A DNA stretch of 64,000 bases from Tamarix chinensis (Eukaryota > Streptophyta > Magnoliopsida > Caryophyllales > Tamaricaceae). This document shows, piece after piece, positions 21,961 to 35,930 of this stretch (the first letter of the stretch is position 1; the number at the start of each line of letters is the position of its first letter). The notes below the pieces were generated by a model that did not search any database, was not told the origin of the DNA, and saw only the letters and a program-made list of their open reading frames with translations. Position numbers and translations under genes: made by a program. Location of the stretch: the NCBI GenBank assembly GCA_030549775.1, contig CM060171.1, positions 62,182,360 through 62,246,359 on the forward strand, read 5' to 3'.

Positions 21961-24399
21961 TTTTGAGAACTAATAAATAATCTTATAGTTTAAAACTCAT
22001 TAATTTTATATCATTTTATCTCAAATAATTAATTATATAGGATTATTATCACTTAAGCATAAAATTATAATTATTTTTATACATTGTTCAAATAAAATAC
22101 CAACAACTAAGATTAAAAGGGTATAAAATATGTACAAATATTTACTCATCATTTATTTAAATAGCTATGATCAAGACTTTGAGGATCTATTAAAATGACC
22201 TAGGTTTGAGATACTTATAGGGATTACAGTTGGGTTTAAGCTAAGCCCGATAAGGAAAAAGCAGATATCATATTTATATATAAATTAAAGTGAGGGTCAA
22301 TAAAAAAGATTATTTGTAATAAGGGCAACCTACTAGACTTATAAATTGGTTAACTTCTTCCACTTTAATAAGGTGGGACTTTGTTCTTATCTAATAGAGG
22401 AGCATACAAATCCTCTACTCTACTATCTTTATTCTCATCCTTCCTTTTTCTTTTCTCGACTACAATTGTAAATTGGAATACTATTACCATCTTCCTTCTT
22501 TGATTATTCCTTTTATTTTTCAAATATGATCCATTATATTTTTCCATATTTTACAAACTCTTTATACTAAGTTCATTTTTATAATTAATTCCTTTAGCTT
22601 TAAATTTTCCTTGATAGTTTTGGTTTTGAAATATAAAAGTTTGTTCATGAATTTACCATTTCAATAGGCTCTATCTAAAATTTTAATGTCTTTTTATTTA
22701 GCATATAGTTTCGATTCATGACATGTATGCCATTTCTTGGCCTTGGAATACAATAACCATTAATTTTTAGGTAAAAGTTAGGTGAATTCAAATCTAATTC
22801 ATTTTGTTTACATGCTCCATTTTGTGTATTTATGTTGATATTATATCAAAGATTTAGTTTGATATAATTTTTATTCCCCTTGGTTTTAGATCTAAAAGGG
22901 ATCAATTAATAATTTTCATTGAAGATAAGTTTATCCTTTTCTTTATGTTTTTCATCTAGTATTAATGTATATATGATTATATTTATTTATTTAAATGAGC
23001 TCATGTTGTTTGTCATTTTGGTACGTTACAAAAGAAGAATGTAAAATTTTGCTATTTTAATTTTTTGTATATGTGACACTACCATTTTTAAGTGTCTAAT
23101 ATATTTTATCTATTGTATATGGATATTAGGTTATTATCCACTCTTGGACTTATAAGTGAATAGTATGAACCATTGTTTGTTGTATAAAATAATTACATAT
23201 ATAAGCGATCATATTTTCATATAAATTATTTGGGCTTAATGTATCTAATTAGATGCTGATCCTTATGCATAAAAGCTTTGGGTATTCTATATTATTGATG
23301 GATCAAAGTAGAATAACCTAATAGATAATATATTAGTTGTTTATATATATGGTTGTGGTATCTAGGTCATACAGACTTCATCCTTTTTTAATCCCATTAG
23401 TCAATGGAGGCTAATAAGCATTTTCTTGTCCCATAAGACCAAAGAATTGTAGTATGATAATCATAATGAATCCATCGGTGTACTATCATTCTTACGTTAT
23501 ATGTTCACATATGATTTTGACTTATTTTTATGTATGAATCTTGCCGAATTGGTATATGATCTTATTAGATTTATGGATTAATTAATCTATAAATTGGTAT
23601 TAGAGCCATATTATTAATTTACTAAGATTAATAAAATCAAATTGGTATTGTCCGACATCGTTTATCTCGTTAGTATTGTTTGATTTTCTCCCTAAATAAG
23701 GTTATTTTGAATTCAAAATTGAGAGGTTTTCTCACCAAATTGGTATTGTTAGGTACTTTGGTAATATTTTATTTTGTTTGATTTTAGCTGCCCACCTTTT
23801 TTCTCATCACTTAGTCTCTGTTGGCTAGGGTTGTGTCAGCAATGACCATTATTAGTGGCTTTTATTGTACTAGGTTTCTACTATACTTGACTAGGCTTGG
23901 CCTTTGTCATTGGACTGTCGGTGTTTTTTGTTCACTAAAGTTATATGGAGTGACTAATGGTAGTGTTGGCTAATGTGTAAGTCGTTGGTTGGTAATTTGG
24001 TTGTCTGTAATGGTGTAAGTCATCGCATAGGGTGGCTGATTGTACATAGGGGTTATAAACCATTACGGGGAGGGATATTAGGGTTTAAATAATCATGGGT
24101 AATTTTATAATTTTAAAAAAGGAGAGATCGTTTGGTGGAGCTACAATTTTGAACCTAGAACTAGATCAATAAATTAGGTGCACTTGACCAGCTATGCTGA
24201 TAGAATTCATTAAAATTCTATACAACCCAAGTTTAATATTCCTGTTGACTGTTGGTGTGTGTGGGAATATGAAGTTATCAATTATGTAAAACTAATGCTC
24301 AATTTTGTTGGAATTAGGAAGTAGAAGATTCAAAAGTGGTGAATTGAAGAAGAAGATATTCAAATATGGAAAGATAATTGTGATGATGATTCTAATGAT
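21961..24399. other. AT-rich noncoding region with a tRNA-Met type primer site
   Basis: No gene seen. A plus-strand primer-site-like word at 23594 suggests that the sequence before it (starting somewhere in 22200-22900) is a decayed LTR and the sequence after it an untranslated leader. No gag follows. A short telomere-like cluster (TTAGGG words) lies near 24480-24530. Confidence 0.35.
23594..23609 (+). other. Primer-binding-site-like sequence (initiator tRNA-Met type)
   Basis: TTGGTATTAGAGCC differs by one base from the TGGTATCAGAGCC site of many plant LTR elements. Partial copies of its first half recur at 23642 and 23740. Confidence 0.5.
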
Positions 24400-25860
24400 G
24401 GTCATGATATTTCGATGGTTATGGATGAATGATTAGATGATGATGATTTGAAAATTAGGATTTAAGAGTAGAGGGTTTCATGTGTTAGGGTTAGGGTTCG
24501 AAAATTAGGGTTAGGGTTTCGAATAGAAAAGTTAGGGTTTTGATTTTGAAATCAGTTGATGGGTTTGACCTACCAATGGATAGGTCATAGAAATTAGTCA
24601 ACTGGTTTGGTTCAACCAGTCATCAGGTCTAAGTAGAGATTAAATCATTTTGATCTGTAAGGAAACCAGTCTACGGTTTAACCAATTGATCAACTATTCA
24701 TTGAAATCAATCAACTTGTGTATCAAACTAATCTACCATTCTCGCTACCAGCAACTCCCAAACCCCAAACCATTCGTAGTTAGTGGGTTCAATGGGCCGA
24801 TTGACTTATCTGAGTAAAACATTACCTAGACATGCAATATACACAAAAAAATTTACCACACTTTACCATATTAATCCTAGCTTGATTCTATCTCATAACA
24901 TAAATAGAAATACATGGTAAACATATAGAATCACATGGATACATGGTAATGTACATACTCAAACGAATCATGCTCAAATGGCCAAGTTATGCATAAAATT
25001 AGAGAATTCAAACAATACTACCTTCTAAAGAATTATATTACATGCTTAGATCATGAAAAATAAATTAGGTCACACTCACACATACACCAAACTCATGGAA
25101 CCCCAACACACCACATAACCCCATTTATGTTAATGAGAATAATGCCTTACCATGAAGCAATTCTTCCAGCACACAAGCACCTACTTGATGGCTATCTATG
25201 AGAACCTTGCTTCCAAAGTGAGTGAAATTTTAAACCATTAAAATTCATCTCTCAAAACTTCATTAAAGTTAAAGAAAACTAGAATAAGATAAAGAGCACA
25301 AAACACCTCATTTTTTCTCAAAAATTAGGTGTCAAAGGAATTGCTAAAATCTTCAACCTTAATTCTTCCTTAATTAAGGAAAGTAAGAGAGAACTAAAAT
25401 CAATATTAGATGCTCTAATAAAGAAGGGATAAAAAAAGAGCAATTCTCTTTTTTCCTCAGAAGAGAGGAGAAGGGGGAAAAATAAAGGGATGATCAACAC
25501 TTGGGAAATTTTTCACCAAGAAAAAGGGAGAAGAGAGAAAGAACCATAAGTGAGAAATGAAAACAGATAAAAAATGAAAGATATAGAGGCGAGGCTGGGT
25601 TAAAATTCATAGGAGAGAGGGAGATGAGTCTTATAAGGTTGATTGTGAGAAACCAAGAAGTGAGGGCTGACTTGATGGGGTGGGGGTTTAGTGCAGTTGG
25701 GAATGAGCATGGCAGTGGGTTGGTAAGTCAGGAGATGGTGCACAAAGTTAGTCTCACACCCCTAACTTATAGAAGAGCGAAGGAGAAGAGAAAAGGTGTG
25801 GCTTGCATCACAAGTACTTTTTAGAAAAAAATTGGCTAATTAAAATTATGTAATGATCTA
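24400..25860 (-). repeat. Fragment of a long Tekay/Del-type LTR
   Basis: Similar by eye to 33180-34560 in the same orientation. It shares the alternating Gly/Asp-like words CCAGTC/GATCAACT, the stretch around TTTACCATATTAATCCTA, and the later CTTCAACCTTAATTCTTCC to GGAAATTTTTCACCAAG part. The match begins inside the LTR, so it is a truncated copy. The region near 25600-25800 includes an open frame without recognised domain. Confidence 0.55.
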
Positions 25861-26700
25861 AATAAAGTGAAAATAATACCAGAGTACTAAAACATTCTTA
25901 CACAAAAAAAGATATTAATGGTTTCAAGATTAACCATTCATATAGATTCAATTAAACTTGAGATGAACTCACATAGAATTCAATACTTGCAATTTACATT
26001 CAACTTTAATTCATTCAATTGTGTATTTTTAATCGTGGGTTCTATGGATTTATATAGCCAAGCTACCGATTACAAGATACTAGCTAAAATGTATAATTCT
26101 TCAAAAGATACCTAGCTAAAAGATACTAAAATATAAAATATTCTTCAAAGAGGTAGATTTATGTTACTTTATTATCTAGATAATCTCTAACTCTATTAAT
26201 TAATTAATTTACTAAATAAATCAAGTAATATGCATGTCCAAGATGCATATTATTTCCCCCATGCACTTAGCCATGCACTCCATGCCATGCACACACATGT
26301 ATACGCTTAGTAGCTTGTATGGTACGTTTCATTTATTACTAGCAATGTAACCCTCTGTACGTCTTTAATTTTGTGGGAGATCTTTTCTAAATAAAGAAAA
26401 ATTGGTTCCATAATTATGAATGCCAAATATTAAGTGTTTACCCCTATATCATATTCTTCACACCATCCCACAAAACTGTGCCTCACCACGTTGCACCAAT
26501 GCTACCTCTGGCACCCTCTAATCGACCCTCCCCATCACAACTTCCTTTATACAACATCACCACTGCCTCATGGCCCATCACTATGTCTGAACCAGCTCCA
26601 ACCATCACCATCATTTCTAGCACCCTTGCTTCACCCTTCCTCCTCAGTTAAACCAAATAGCCCCTGCACCTAAGTCAACCCCCTTCTTTATGCATGAGCT
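25861..26700. other. Noncoding interval
   Basis: No gene recognised. 26434-26700 is pyrimidine-rich with CACC words, like an LTR leader; the open frame there (Pro/His/Ser-rich) looks compositional. Confidence 0.35.
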
Positions 26701-28982
26701 TCCACTGTACATGTAGTGCTAGAAAGTTTTTTAATTATTTATATAATTTAGCTACCCATTTTAAATGTATGGGTATTTTGGAAATTTTGAAAAATAAATA
26801 TTTTATTATTATAACTATTATTTTAATTGTTGAATATTAATCTAGTAATTATGGTATTATTTTTAGGAACAAAAGATTAATTACCAAGACCTTGTAGTAT
26901 TTAGTAGGATATTGGTAATTTATATTTTTTTTGGAACTCAAGTAACTTTTATACTCTTCTTAAATGTCATACATTGCATGATAACACATTAATATTTTGT
27001 GCCCAAAATATGTTACACATGATTCATCATGTCATAATTATGTGTTATTTATTGGATTATGAAAATAGGTAAAAAGAGCATATTATCATATGTAAAATAT
27101 TTTAGTTACAAAAGTATGACAAAATGATTTTTATGATAATATATGACATATAACTAGAGAATGAGAGAGGATGGTCATTCTTAGAGAAATTTATGGAATA
27201 ATTATTATCGATGTGTATTAAATGTTGTAGAGCATGAGATTATGTATTTTTGGATGTATTAGATATGCATGATAGGGTTTTATATGCAAAATTTTAGATA
27301 AGGGCAAAACGGTCATTTAGCTTTCTAACAATTTAATTTAAATAATTTAATTATGCTTATCCTTTTCATGAACATTTAATAAATGAAATGGATTTAGTGA
27401 TTGAAGAAGATGTTAATATGGTAATTTTAACCATAGGAAAACTTTAGTCATTATTGGCCTAATACGCCCAAATATGAATAATTGAGCCTAGCATGGCCTT
27501 AATATATTTTTATAATTGACATTGGTAATGAAATTTTTTATGGTTGTCTCAAAATAATTAGAAATAAGTAAAATGGTTAAATATGAAAACTAAATACATG
27601 TGATTTAAATGCAATTTTTTGTCACCTTAATAAAATACTAATACTTAAAGTAAAAGACCTTGAGATCTGAAATTGTGGCTCTTTAGAGGTCACCACCCTA
27701 AATATGTTGTTTATCCTATGGTTGATTCTAGTTTTCTGCTGGTATGTTTTGGTATCCTAACCAAGCCATATGTCTTACTCTATTTAGTTTCCTAGATTGA
27801 TAGAGGGTATTCATATTTATGGATTAGGTATCCTTGTCGGTAGGGTACTATGTTACCTTCATGCACTAGTGTGACTAGGGTACATTTGCATCCTTAAGTT
27901 AATAGTCAATAGGATATTGTGTTATCTTGGTGTGCTAGTATGACTGGAGTACCTTAGTGTTTCCGAGTTGATTGATCTCCCCTCATGTAAATAAAAATTA
28001 AAATGATTGATGGACTATTACATTATTGGATTAGTATGTAGCAACCTTTGTGCCTACTTGTGTTTAGGTAGTAGCCTTTGTACCTGCCTATAGTTTAGTA
28101 GTAGCCTACGTGCTTACTTATGGTTCGATAGTCGCCTTTGTGCCTACCTATATTTTTGTAGTAGCTTTTGTCCCTACTTATGTTTTGCCTTCCTATGATG
28201 CTATGGGATATATTTTGTCTATGCTTATAAGCTTACTTGTGTTCTGAGATTTATTAGCACTAAAAATGGGATATGTTATATGTTGTTATTGTATTCTTTG
28301 GGTTGATGTTGTTCCTAATTATACTTCAAACAACACCTCTTGGATGTTCAATTAGTGAGTTTCTATTTGTTTAAGATGAACGAGTATTAATAGCATATGA
28401 TCTTGGTGGTATGTGTTTATGTAAATGATCATCATATTTCAATCCTCACATTTATATTCAAATATCTTATGCCATGTTTATGCCTTTTATGTGTTTCATG
28501 GTGGTTTTTCATTTCGTTTAGTATAAAGGGTTCCTCAATAACGTTGTACTGAAGGGTTTCTTACGTAACCCCTACTGATTCAATGGATAGTAGACTTTAC
28601 ATGTTAGCTTTCGAATTCAGTCAAAATCTAGTAGTTCGGATTGAGAGCTTAGAATTATTTTGTATCTTTTTGGTATATTTGATTTCCGATTATATTTGGA
28701 CTCTCATGTCCTCCTATTCTTTATCTCTTTGGAGTTTTGTGATTGCTAACATTGCTTTTATTTAGCATGATACTTATCTATTTGTCATCTCTATTATGTT
28801 TCTTTTAATTTTGTTATTAATTTAAGTAGAGTAAAAATTTTAGGCTTAATACTTGGTATAAAAATGTTAGAAAAAATCGAGCTTGTACTAAGTGTAGCAG
28901 TAACACTCTTCATTTTTATTTTTTTAGCTTCTACGCTTAAACCTTTAAAATGAAATTTTCAAGTCTTGAAAATTGGGGTGTT
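26701..28982 (+). repeat. Probable long Tekay/Del-type LTR, decayed
   Basis: Ends near 28982 with AAATTGGGGTGTTCTA, close to the GGGGTGTTACA end of this LTR type. It carries a five-unit tandem array, as the other long LTRs here do. No primer site follows, so it is a 3' or solo copy; its start was not located. Confidence 0.4.
28038..28190 (+). repeat. 30-bp tandem array, five units
   Basis: Units beginning GTAGCCTTTGTGCCTAC at 28038, 28071, 28101, 28131 and 28161; the last four are exactly 30 bases apart. Most units can pair GTAG with CTAC. Confidence 0.8.
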
Positions 28983-30534
28983 CTAAAGAGAAAGAGAGAG
29001 AGAGATTTGATTGATCTGATGAGATAATTTGTAAGTGGTGATTCATTGTTCTTATATTCTCATTTTCCCTAATAGTGAATTAAGCACCTATTTCCAAAAT
29101 TTTAATTTTTGCTAATAAATTTTGCAAATGCTAATTTTATCCACAAATAGTTCATCTATAGATTCTCAAGAATATCATAACCACATAAGGCAAAATCAAA
29201 GTTAGTTTTTTTATATCTCAAAATATATTGTAACCCCATGTAGATCAATTAAGAAAATTTTGATTGCTACAATATTAAATCATGTGGAGTTAATTTCTCT
29301 TAATAAAGTTGGACAAAAATGTGTACGGTCACAATAAACGATTTAGCATTGATAGAATGAATATGGTATATAAGTAATGACATTTAGTCCCACCATGATT
29401 ATAAAGGATGTTAATGTTCATATTACTTAATTGAAGAAGTGATATATCAAAGAAGGCAATTCATAATACATAGAACATAAAAAAATTTATCCACTCATGA
29501 TCTTGAGATAATATTCAATTTCTAGCAAATTTGATCTTACGAGAATACTTTAGATTAGTTCACATAGTCATTATCTCACAAAGGACTTGTAGAATCAATG
29601 TAGAAGGTTGGACGTATCACTTTTAACAAATCTGGTCACCGGAGGAAGAACATTATACATATTGGACTCTTTTTTTATTAAGTAAGAGAGTGTGTGTGTA
29701 TTTTTTTTTTAATGAATGTTTGTTACCATGATTTTTATTAAGGAAAAATTATTTTAAAGTCTAACTAAGTCAGATAATTTAAAGTTGAACAATTTATTTG
29801 ATATTTAGGTTACTTTTACTAGTATCCAATTTAGTACATATAGATAATATTATATGTACATTTATATATAATTTGGTTTATATATTAGTATAGTTATGTA
29901 TATATAATATTTTGTATTTTGTATCAAATATTTTAGAACCATATTAACTTTTATCCAATTTTTTTTTGAAATAGATATCAAACTAATTTTTTTATTTAGG
30001 TAATATATAAAAGTCCATAAATGATTGGTTGACTTCATACAGTAATTTATTTTATTTTGGTCTTACCCAAAGGAAATAACATGAAGCGTATAGAGAGAAG
30101 ATAATTGACTCTCGTCTTTTATTATTTTTGTTACCTATCAACCTTTTCCATCGGACAAGATGTTTGACAAGGCAACTAACAGCCGGAAACATTACAGCAG
30201 AAGGTGAATTTCATCTTCAACTCACCTGCCACATTTATTACCAATCAAGTCATCTAGATTCTGCTGGCTTTGCTGTTTAAGCAATACACCAGGTTATGTG
30301 AATAAATAGCCTGGTAGATTATTTTAGGTGGGAGACAACTTTGGAATAATAATAGAATTTAAAATTCAAAGTTAGCACAAACACACACACACGCACAGAG
30401 AGAGAGAGAGGGAGAGAGAGAGAGAGAGAGAGAGGGAGAGATGGTATTCGCATATATGTAGTTTTCAATATGACATCGCTAACAATTGCAGGCTTGACCC
30501 CGTTGTGCTACGTGATTGAAGTAGCTCTTCCACG
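28983..30534. other. Noncoding interval
   Basis: I see no gene or element domain here. It contains the GA/CA microsatellite listed separately. Confidence 0.5.
30376..30441 (+). repeat. Compound (CA)n(GA)n microsatellite
   Basis: CA units followed by GA units with two GGG interruptions. Confidence 0.93.
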
Positions 30535-31521
30535 CTTTGAAAAAACACTGCAATTCATGACTATGTATCAGCTCATCAAAAAAAAAAAAAAAAAAAAAAA
30601 ACCTTGACGGATATTATTGACAATTTGCGAATTGACTTGTTTGTAGCTTGATTCATGCATCATTGACCGGTATACATTAAGAATATGGCCGGTATGTATA
30701 ATGTCGTAAGGCAGAATAGCGAGAGCTGCTTAAATGTAGGTCAAGATTCCCCATTTGATTTAATAATAGTTATACCATGCTTATATACCATTCTCGTCAA
30801 ACATATATTCTTCATGTTTCATGCTATATATTCATATTTGAACATAATATTTTATAACTCATCCATTTTGATAAATTAGAAGTGAGGTTTACTAAATTTA
30901 TGTAGACCATAAATATATAAATATTCATTTTATGCATTAAAATACTGCCACATAAGCATCATCGCATACTATTTTTCCAACATTTTAAGAAGGGTTTAGA
31001 AGGGCAGTTGCACAACTATAAAATAATTAATTAATAACAACACATAAATAACGACTTATTGAAAATCGTTGATAAATGCATAAAAATTTATGCTCCGAAA
31101 TGTTGATTATCTTTCAATAATAATTCTATAAAGAAACCATTAATAAAATATTCAAAAGAAAAAAAAAACTCATGATTTGATAATGATTATATTTATAATC
31201 ACTATCAAAATATAAAAATACATAAATTTAGCACCCCATTTTAATAACTGTTATTAAAACTTATTTTTATTAACAGTTATCAATAGAATTGTTACTAAAA
31301 TATCAATATTTAATTTGTCAACCCGTTCTTTTCCCACTTCTTTGGTAGCTACTTCTGTTTTAGATTTTAAATTCTCTCTTGCACTTTTTTTCTCTCACTC
31401 CTCTTCCTCCTCTTCTTGGTCGATGGCCACCGTTGTCCTCTTCTTGCCTGTCAATAACCACCTTGCTCCTCCTCTTGCGCCTTGCACTTTTCTCTTTCTT
31501 ACTTTCTTCTAGGGTTGTACA
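30535..31521 (+). repeat. Duplicated 1-kb segment, copy A (CACTA-like end inside)
   Basis: Aligns by eye with 34890-35930 in the same orientation over about 1 kb (for example around GGTATGTATAATGT, TGCTATATATTCAT and CTTTTAGATTTT-like words). About 480 bases in, CACAACTATAAAATAATT (31011) resembles a CACTA terminus and is followed by hairpin repeats of the AATAACNGTTATT type, then a pyrimidine-rich stretch, the same arrangement as the left end of the CACTA at 1738. It ends abruptly at the TGTAACATCCCC of the next element. A 25-base A run lies at 30578-30602. Confidence 0.7.
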
Positions 31522-34500
31522 TGTAACATCCCCAAATATTGAAATAGAAAATCATATTTTTAAAACAATATAAAAGCGTTATTAAAAGCAAACTAGAGAA
31601 TGTTACCGTTACATCAATTATGAGAGATGTTTGATCATCACATAACTCATGCTTAATGCAAGACAAAATGGGACAACCACAAAGAATACATGTTCTACGA
31701 ATAATACAATAGCTCTATGATAATAATCATGAGAATAATAGTATAAATAGAAGAGAGTTTACAATATACAAATACAAGAATTAAAGCCAATAGTTTAAAT
31801 AATAGAAGGGAATCTGAAGTATCCCAACACAATAAGCAAAATATATATAAGCGGTTAGCCTAACTCTTAACTAAATAGTAATGCAACTCTCAACCCTAAG
31901 TAATTGCCATTTTTGGCCCATGATATTATCCTCAATGTACTTTAGCTGAGAATCGTAGACCTATAAATCGTCCTTTGCTCACCGAACTAGAAGTCAGATT
32001 ATTATAGTGACCACACAAATATAGTATCTGTATGGTGAAGTACTAGTAAAACAAAGTACCTAAATTATGGTAACATCTCATGCTACATATTGAGGTCACA
32101 AAGTAGCATGGTGATAAGCATACTAATATGTTATAACACTCAATCTCATGATAGCAATAAAACCAGGTATACTTGCAAGGAAATCATAGAAGAATAGTCA
32201 CACTGATTATGCATTAGAATCACATAGTGGAAACAATGTTATTAATCTTCCTTTAGAGACCACATATTTTCCAGTTATTTTGATAATATATTCAAACACA
32301 CCCAATTCTCTACCAAGAACAAAAGTTATGATAGCATATATACATAATGGGATACCATACCCACCATATGGGGATATGATACATTAAAGGGGGTTTTCTT
32401 AATGGATACCAACCCATAACACATTGAATGCACCAGCCATGAGGGCCAATATATAATGGGATACCACACCCACCGCAAGAGGTCAGATAATATCAAAGGG
32501 GCTTGTATTAGGATACCTCACCTACTATACCTTGAATGCCTCGACCGTAAGGGCTATAAGTTGGGATACCACACTTACCTAAGCAATAGATAATATAAAG
32601 TGCTAGGGGCATCCACCCATACTGGACAACAATGCCATGCTAGCCTGCCATAGTATAATCCTATACTTCAAAGATATGCACATATTAGCTTACTAACTAC
32701 AACTCAGTATAGAAGGAAATAAGTACCGAGTGAAAAGATTAAAACATAAGGTGACCCACCAACTAAATCTCGACTAGTAGCCTCAAGATTTGAAGAAAAA
32801 CGATCAAATGAAATATTAATATATTATTATTAATTACCAAGTGATATCAGAAATCATAGTTTAATTCCACTAATAGCCAATTGAGTGTTTCTAAGTGATA
32901 ACACCCAATAAAACACAAGGCACGTAAGCCACCAATTAGGTGTATAGAGGTGATACCAAACTTAACCAAATCAAGGCCCAGATATCATCATTTTGATACA
33001 TATTAAAATTAGGTTAAAATGATTTAAATCATGATTAAAATGTTTTAATTATATAAGAACATTATCATAATAGGCCCAACGAGAGAATTTTACACATCTA
33101 GTGAACATGGAAAAACAAACGGACTAGTTAATTGGTCTAGTTATACAAAACCTAAAAAGAAAGTAAAAGTAGTAAACCACACAATTGGTTGGCCCTACCG
33201 ATCAAATGTTCATAGGAAGTCAGTCGATGGGTCTAAGAATATACTAGACCACTCTAGTCATAAGACTACTAGTCGGTGGGTTTTTGCCGAATCGATCGAC
33301 TCTTTATTGAAGTCAGTTGACTAGTTTATCAAACCAATGAACTACTCTCACAACTAGTACATCAAAATTTACATATCAAGTGACTTCGTACATGACCAAT
33401 CGATTAATCTGACAAATTAATTGACAGGTCTAGGTGAAGCAACACCTAGACTTGCAATCCACTTAACAGAATTTTACCCAACTTTACCATATCAATCCTA
33501 ACATGTTTCTATGTCATAAAACATGTAAAAAGACATAAAAAACACATAGATTCACATGAACATACAATATAATCAACACTTAATAAGATCAAGCTTGGAA
33601 ATACCAAAATCATGGATAACAATAAATAACTTAAACCATGCTTAACTTAAAAGATGGAAAATCTAACAAATGATTAAATAAAACAACTTACTTAACTAAT
33701 TCACAACATAGAAAATAAACTAGGAATATGAAACTACAAAAAAAAAAGACCATATTCATGTTAGAGATAAGATTGTCTTACATGTGATAAAAATATTCTA
33801 GCACAAAATACTCCTAACTTGATGATTGTTAACCAAGACCTTGATTCCTAAGAGAACCAAGAATAAAAAAAATTTAAAACCTCTTTTTCCAAGATGTAAT
33901 AGAAAAAAATTGGAAGAAAAAGAAGAAATATTCTGTAACGTAACATTTTTCTCAAACTAGAATTCTAAGGGAAAAGACGTTAAGATCTTCAACCTTTCTA
34001 AAAACCTTAATCCTTCCTTATTTAAGAAAAATAATAGATTTAAAACTAATATTAGGAGAAGATATAGGAGATAATAATTCAACCAAAGGATAAAGATCAA
34101 GAGGCAAGCCTCTATGTTTCCTAGCAGAGAAGAAAAAGAAAGAAAAGTGGAGAATGCCCAACATGTGAGAAATTTTTCACAAAGGAAAAGGAAGAGAATA
34201 AGCAAGTGTAGATGATGGGGAGTGAATTAAATTAGGAATATACTGTATAAGGTAAAGTTTTGGTTGACATATAAAACAGGGAGAGAGAGAGAATTCTCAC
34301 TTGGATTGATTGTGGACAAACAAGGTAAAAGGAAAAGACATAATGAGGTAAGGGAGGTGGAGTTTGACTAGGGATAGGTAGGACAGAGCTTTGGCAAGTC
34401 AAAGAAGTGGTGTAGAAAGTCAAACACACAAACATGGATACTAGAAGAGAGAGGAAAGTGATGGAGAAGAGAGAGAATGTGAGAAATGTCTCAAATATAC

Positions 34501-34889
34501 TTTTGGAAAATTTTAGCTAAGAAAATTGTGAAATGATCTAAATAATGCAAAAAGAATCCAAAAGTACCAAAATATGTTTATTAACACAAATAGATTCTAT
34601 TTAGAAGTTGTAATAAACTTTGGAAAGAGATTTGAGTCAACATTAGAAAAGAACCTAAAATCATAGGACAACCACTTGATTTATTAGAGCAAAGCAGTAG
34701 ACTAGTTTATCGAAAAAATAAAATTGATAGTTCATGAACATAACAGCCAATTAGTTAGGAAAACCAGTCAATTGATGCACCTAAAATTTGTCACATTATT
34801 AAAATTGCAATCCCTTTAAAAAAAACTTATTTATTTTATATCAACATGACTTAACATATAATTTGAAGGATTTTAGGATAGGGTAAGTA
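31522..34889 (-). repeat. Long Tekay/Del-type LTR, probably solo, decayed
   Basis: Begins TGTAACATCCCCAAATATTG at 31522, the same edge as the solo LTRs at 41664 and 58464. It contains irregular tandem repeats with GGGATACCACACCCACC words (32340-32580) and, at 33180-34560, the part shared with 24400-25860. The right edge is unclear. Near 34878 the words GGGTAAGTACC could be a decayed end plus a GTACA-type target duplication (GTACA precedes 31522). A purine-rich part near 34140-34480 implies a pyrimidine-rich leader on the minus strand. Confidence 0.5.
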
Positions 34890-35930
34890 CCTATAGAATT
34901 CTTTGAAAAAAACACTTCAAGTTATGACTATGTTTCAGTCGATCAATAAAAACTTGAAAGACATTATTAAATATTCATGAATTGACTTGTCTGTAGCGTG
35001 ATTCATTCATCATTTTCTAGTATACTTTAAGAATATGATCGGTATGTATAATGTCATAAGGAATAATAACAATAGCTTCTTAAATGAATATCAAGATTCC
35101 CATTTGATTTAATAATAATTATATCATGCTTATATACCATTCTTGTTAAACATGTTCTGCTTATGTTTCATGCTATATATTCATGTTTGAACATAATATT
35201 TTTAAGTATTCCATTTTAATAAATTAGAAGTAATTTTTTACTAAATATATCATTACCATAAAAATATAAATAGAGACATTTTATTCATTAGATTATTATC
35301 GCATGAGCATCATCACATACTATTTTTCCAACATTTTAAGACAAGTAGTTACACAACTATGAAATAATTAATTAATAACAACATACAAATGATGACTTGC
35401 TTGAAACCATTGATAAACGTGTGAAAATTTATGCTCTAGAATGCAGAACATATTTTAATAATGATTTTATACATAAACCATTAATAAAATGCTCAAAAGA
35501 AAAAACTCATGATTTGATAATGGTTATATTTATAACCATTATCAAAATGAAAAAATAAATAATTTTAGCTCACCAATTTATTAACATTTATCATAATAAC
35601 TATTATTACAAATTATTTTATTAAGAGTTATCAAATGAATCATTATTAAAGTATCAACATTAAATTTGTTGAGCCACTCTTTCCTTTTTCTATGGTCATT
35701 ACTTTTGTTTTAGATTTTCAATTTTTTCTCTTGCACTCTCTTGTTCTCACTCTTTTTTCTCCTCTTTCCAATCAGCGGCCCCCATTTCCCTCTTCTTTAC
35801 TATCAATAACCACATTTTTCCTTCGCTTGCTCTACTTCCTTTACTCTCTCATTTTTTTTCTTTGTGCCACAATTGGTGTGCTCCTTCTCTCTTTCTGGTC
35901 TATCGCAATAGTCTTTTGTACATAGAAGTT
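34890..35930 (+). repeat. Duplicated 1-kb segment, copy A'
   Basis: Second, diverged copy of 30535-31521. It starts at CTTTGAAAAAAACAC (34901) like copy A (30535), has the CACTA-like terminus CACAACTATGAAATAATT at 35352 and the same hairpin and pyrimidine-rich parts. It lacks the long A run and continues beyond the point where copy A stops. Confidence 0.7.
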
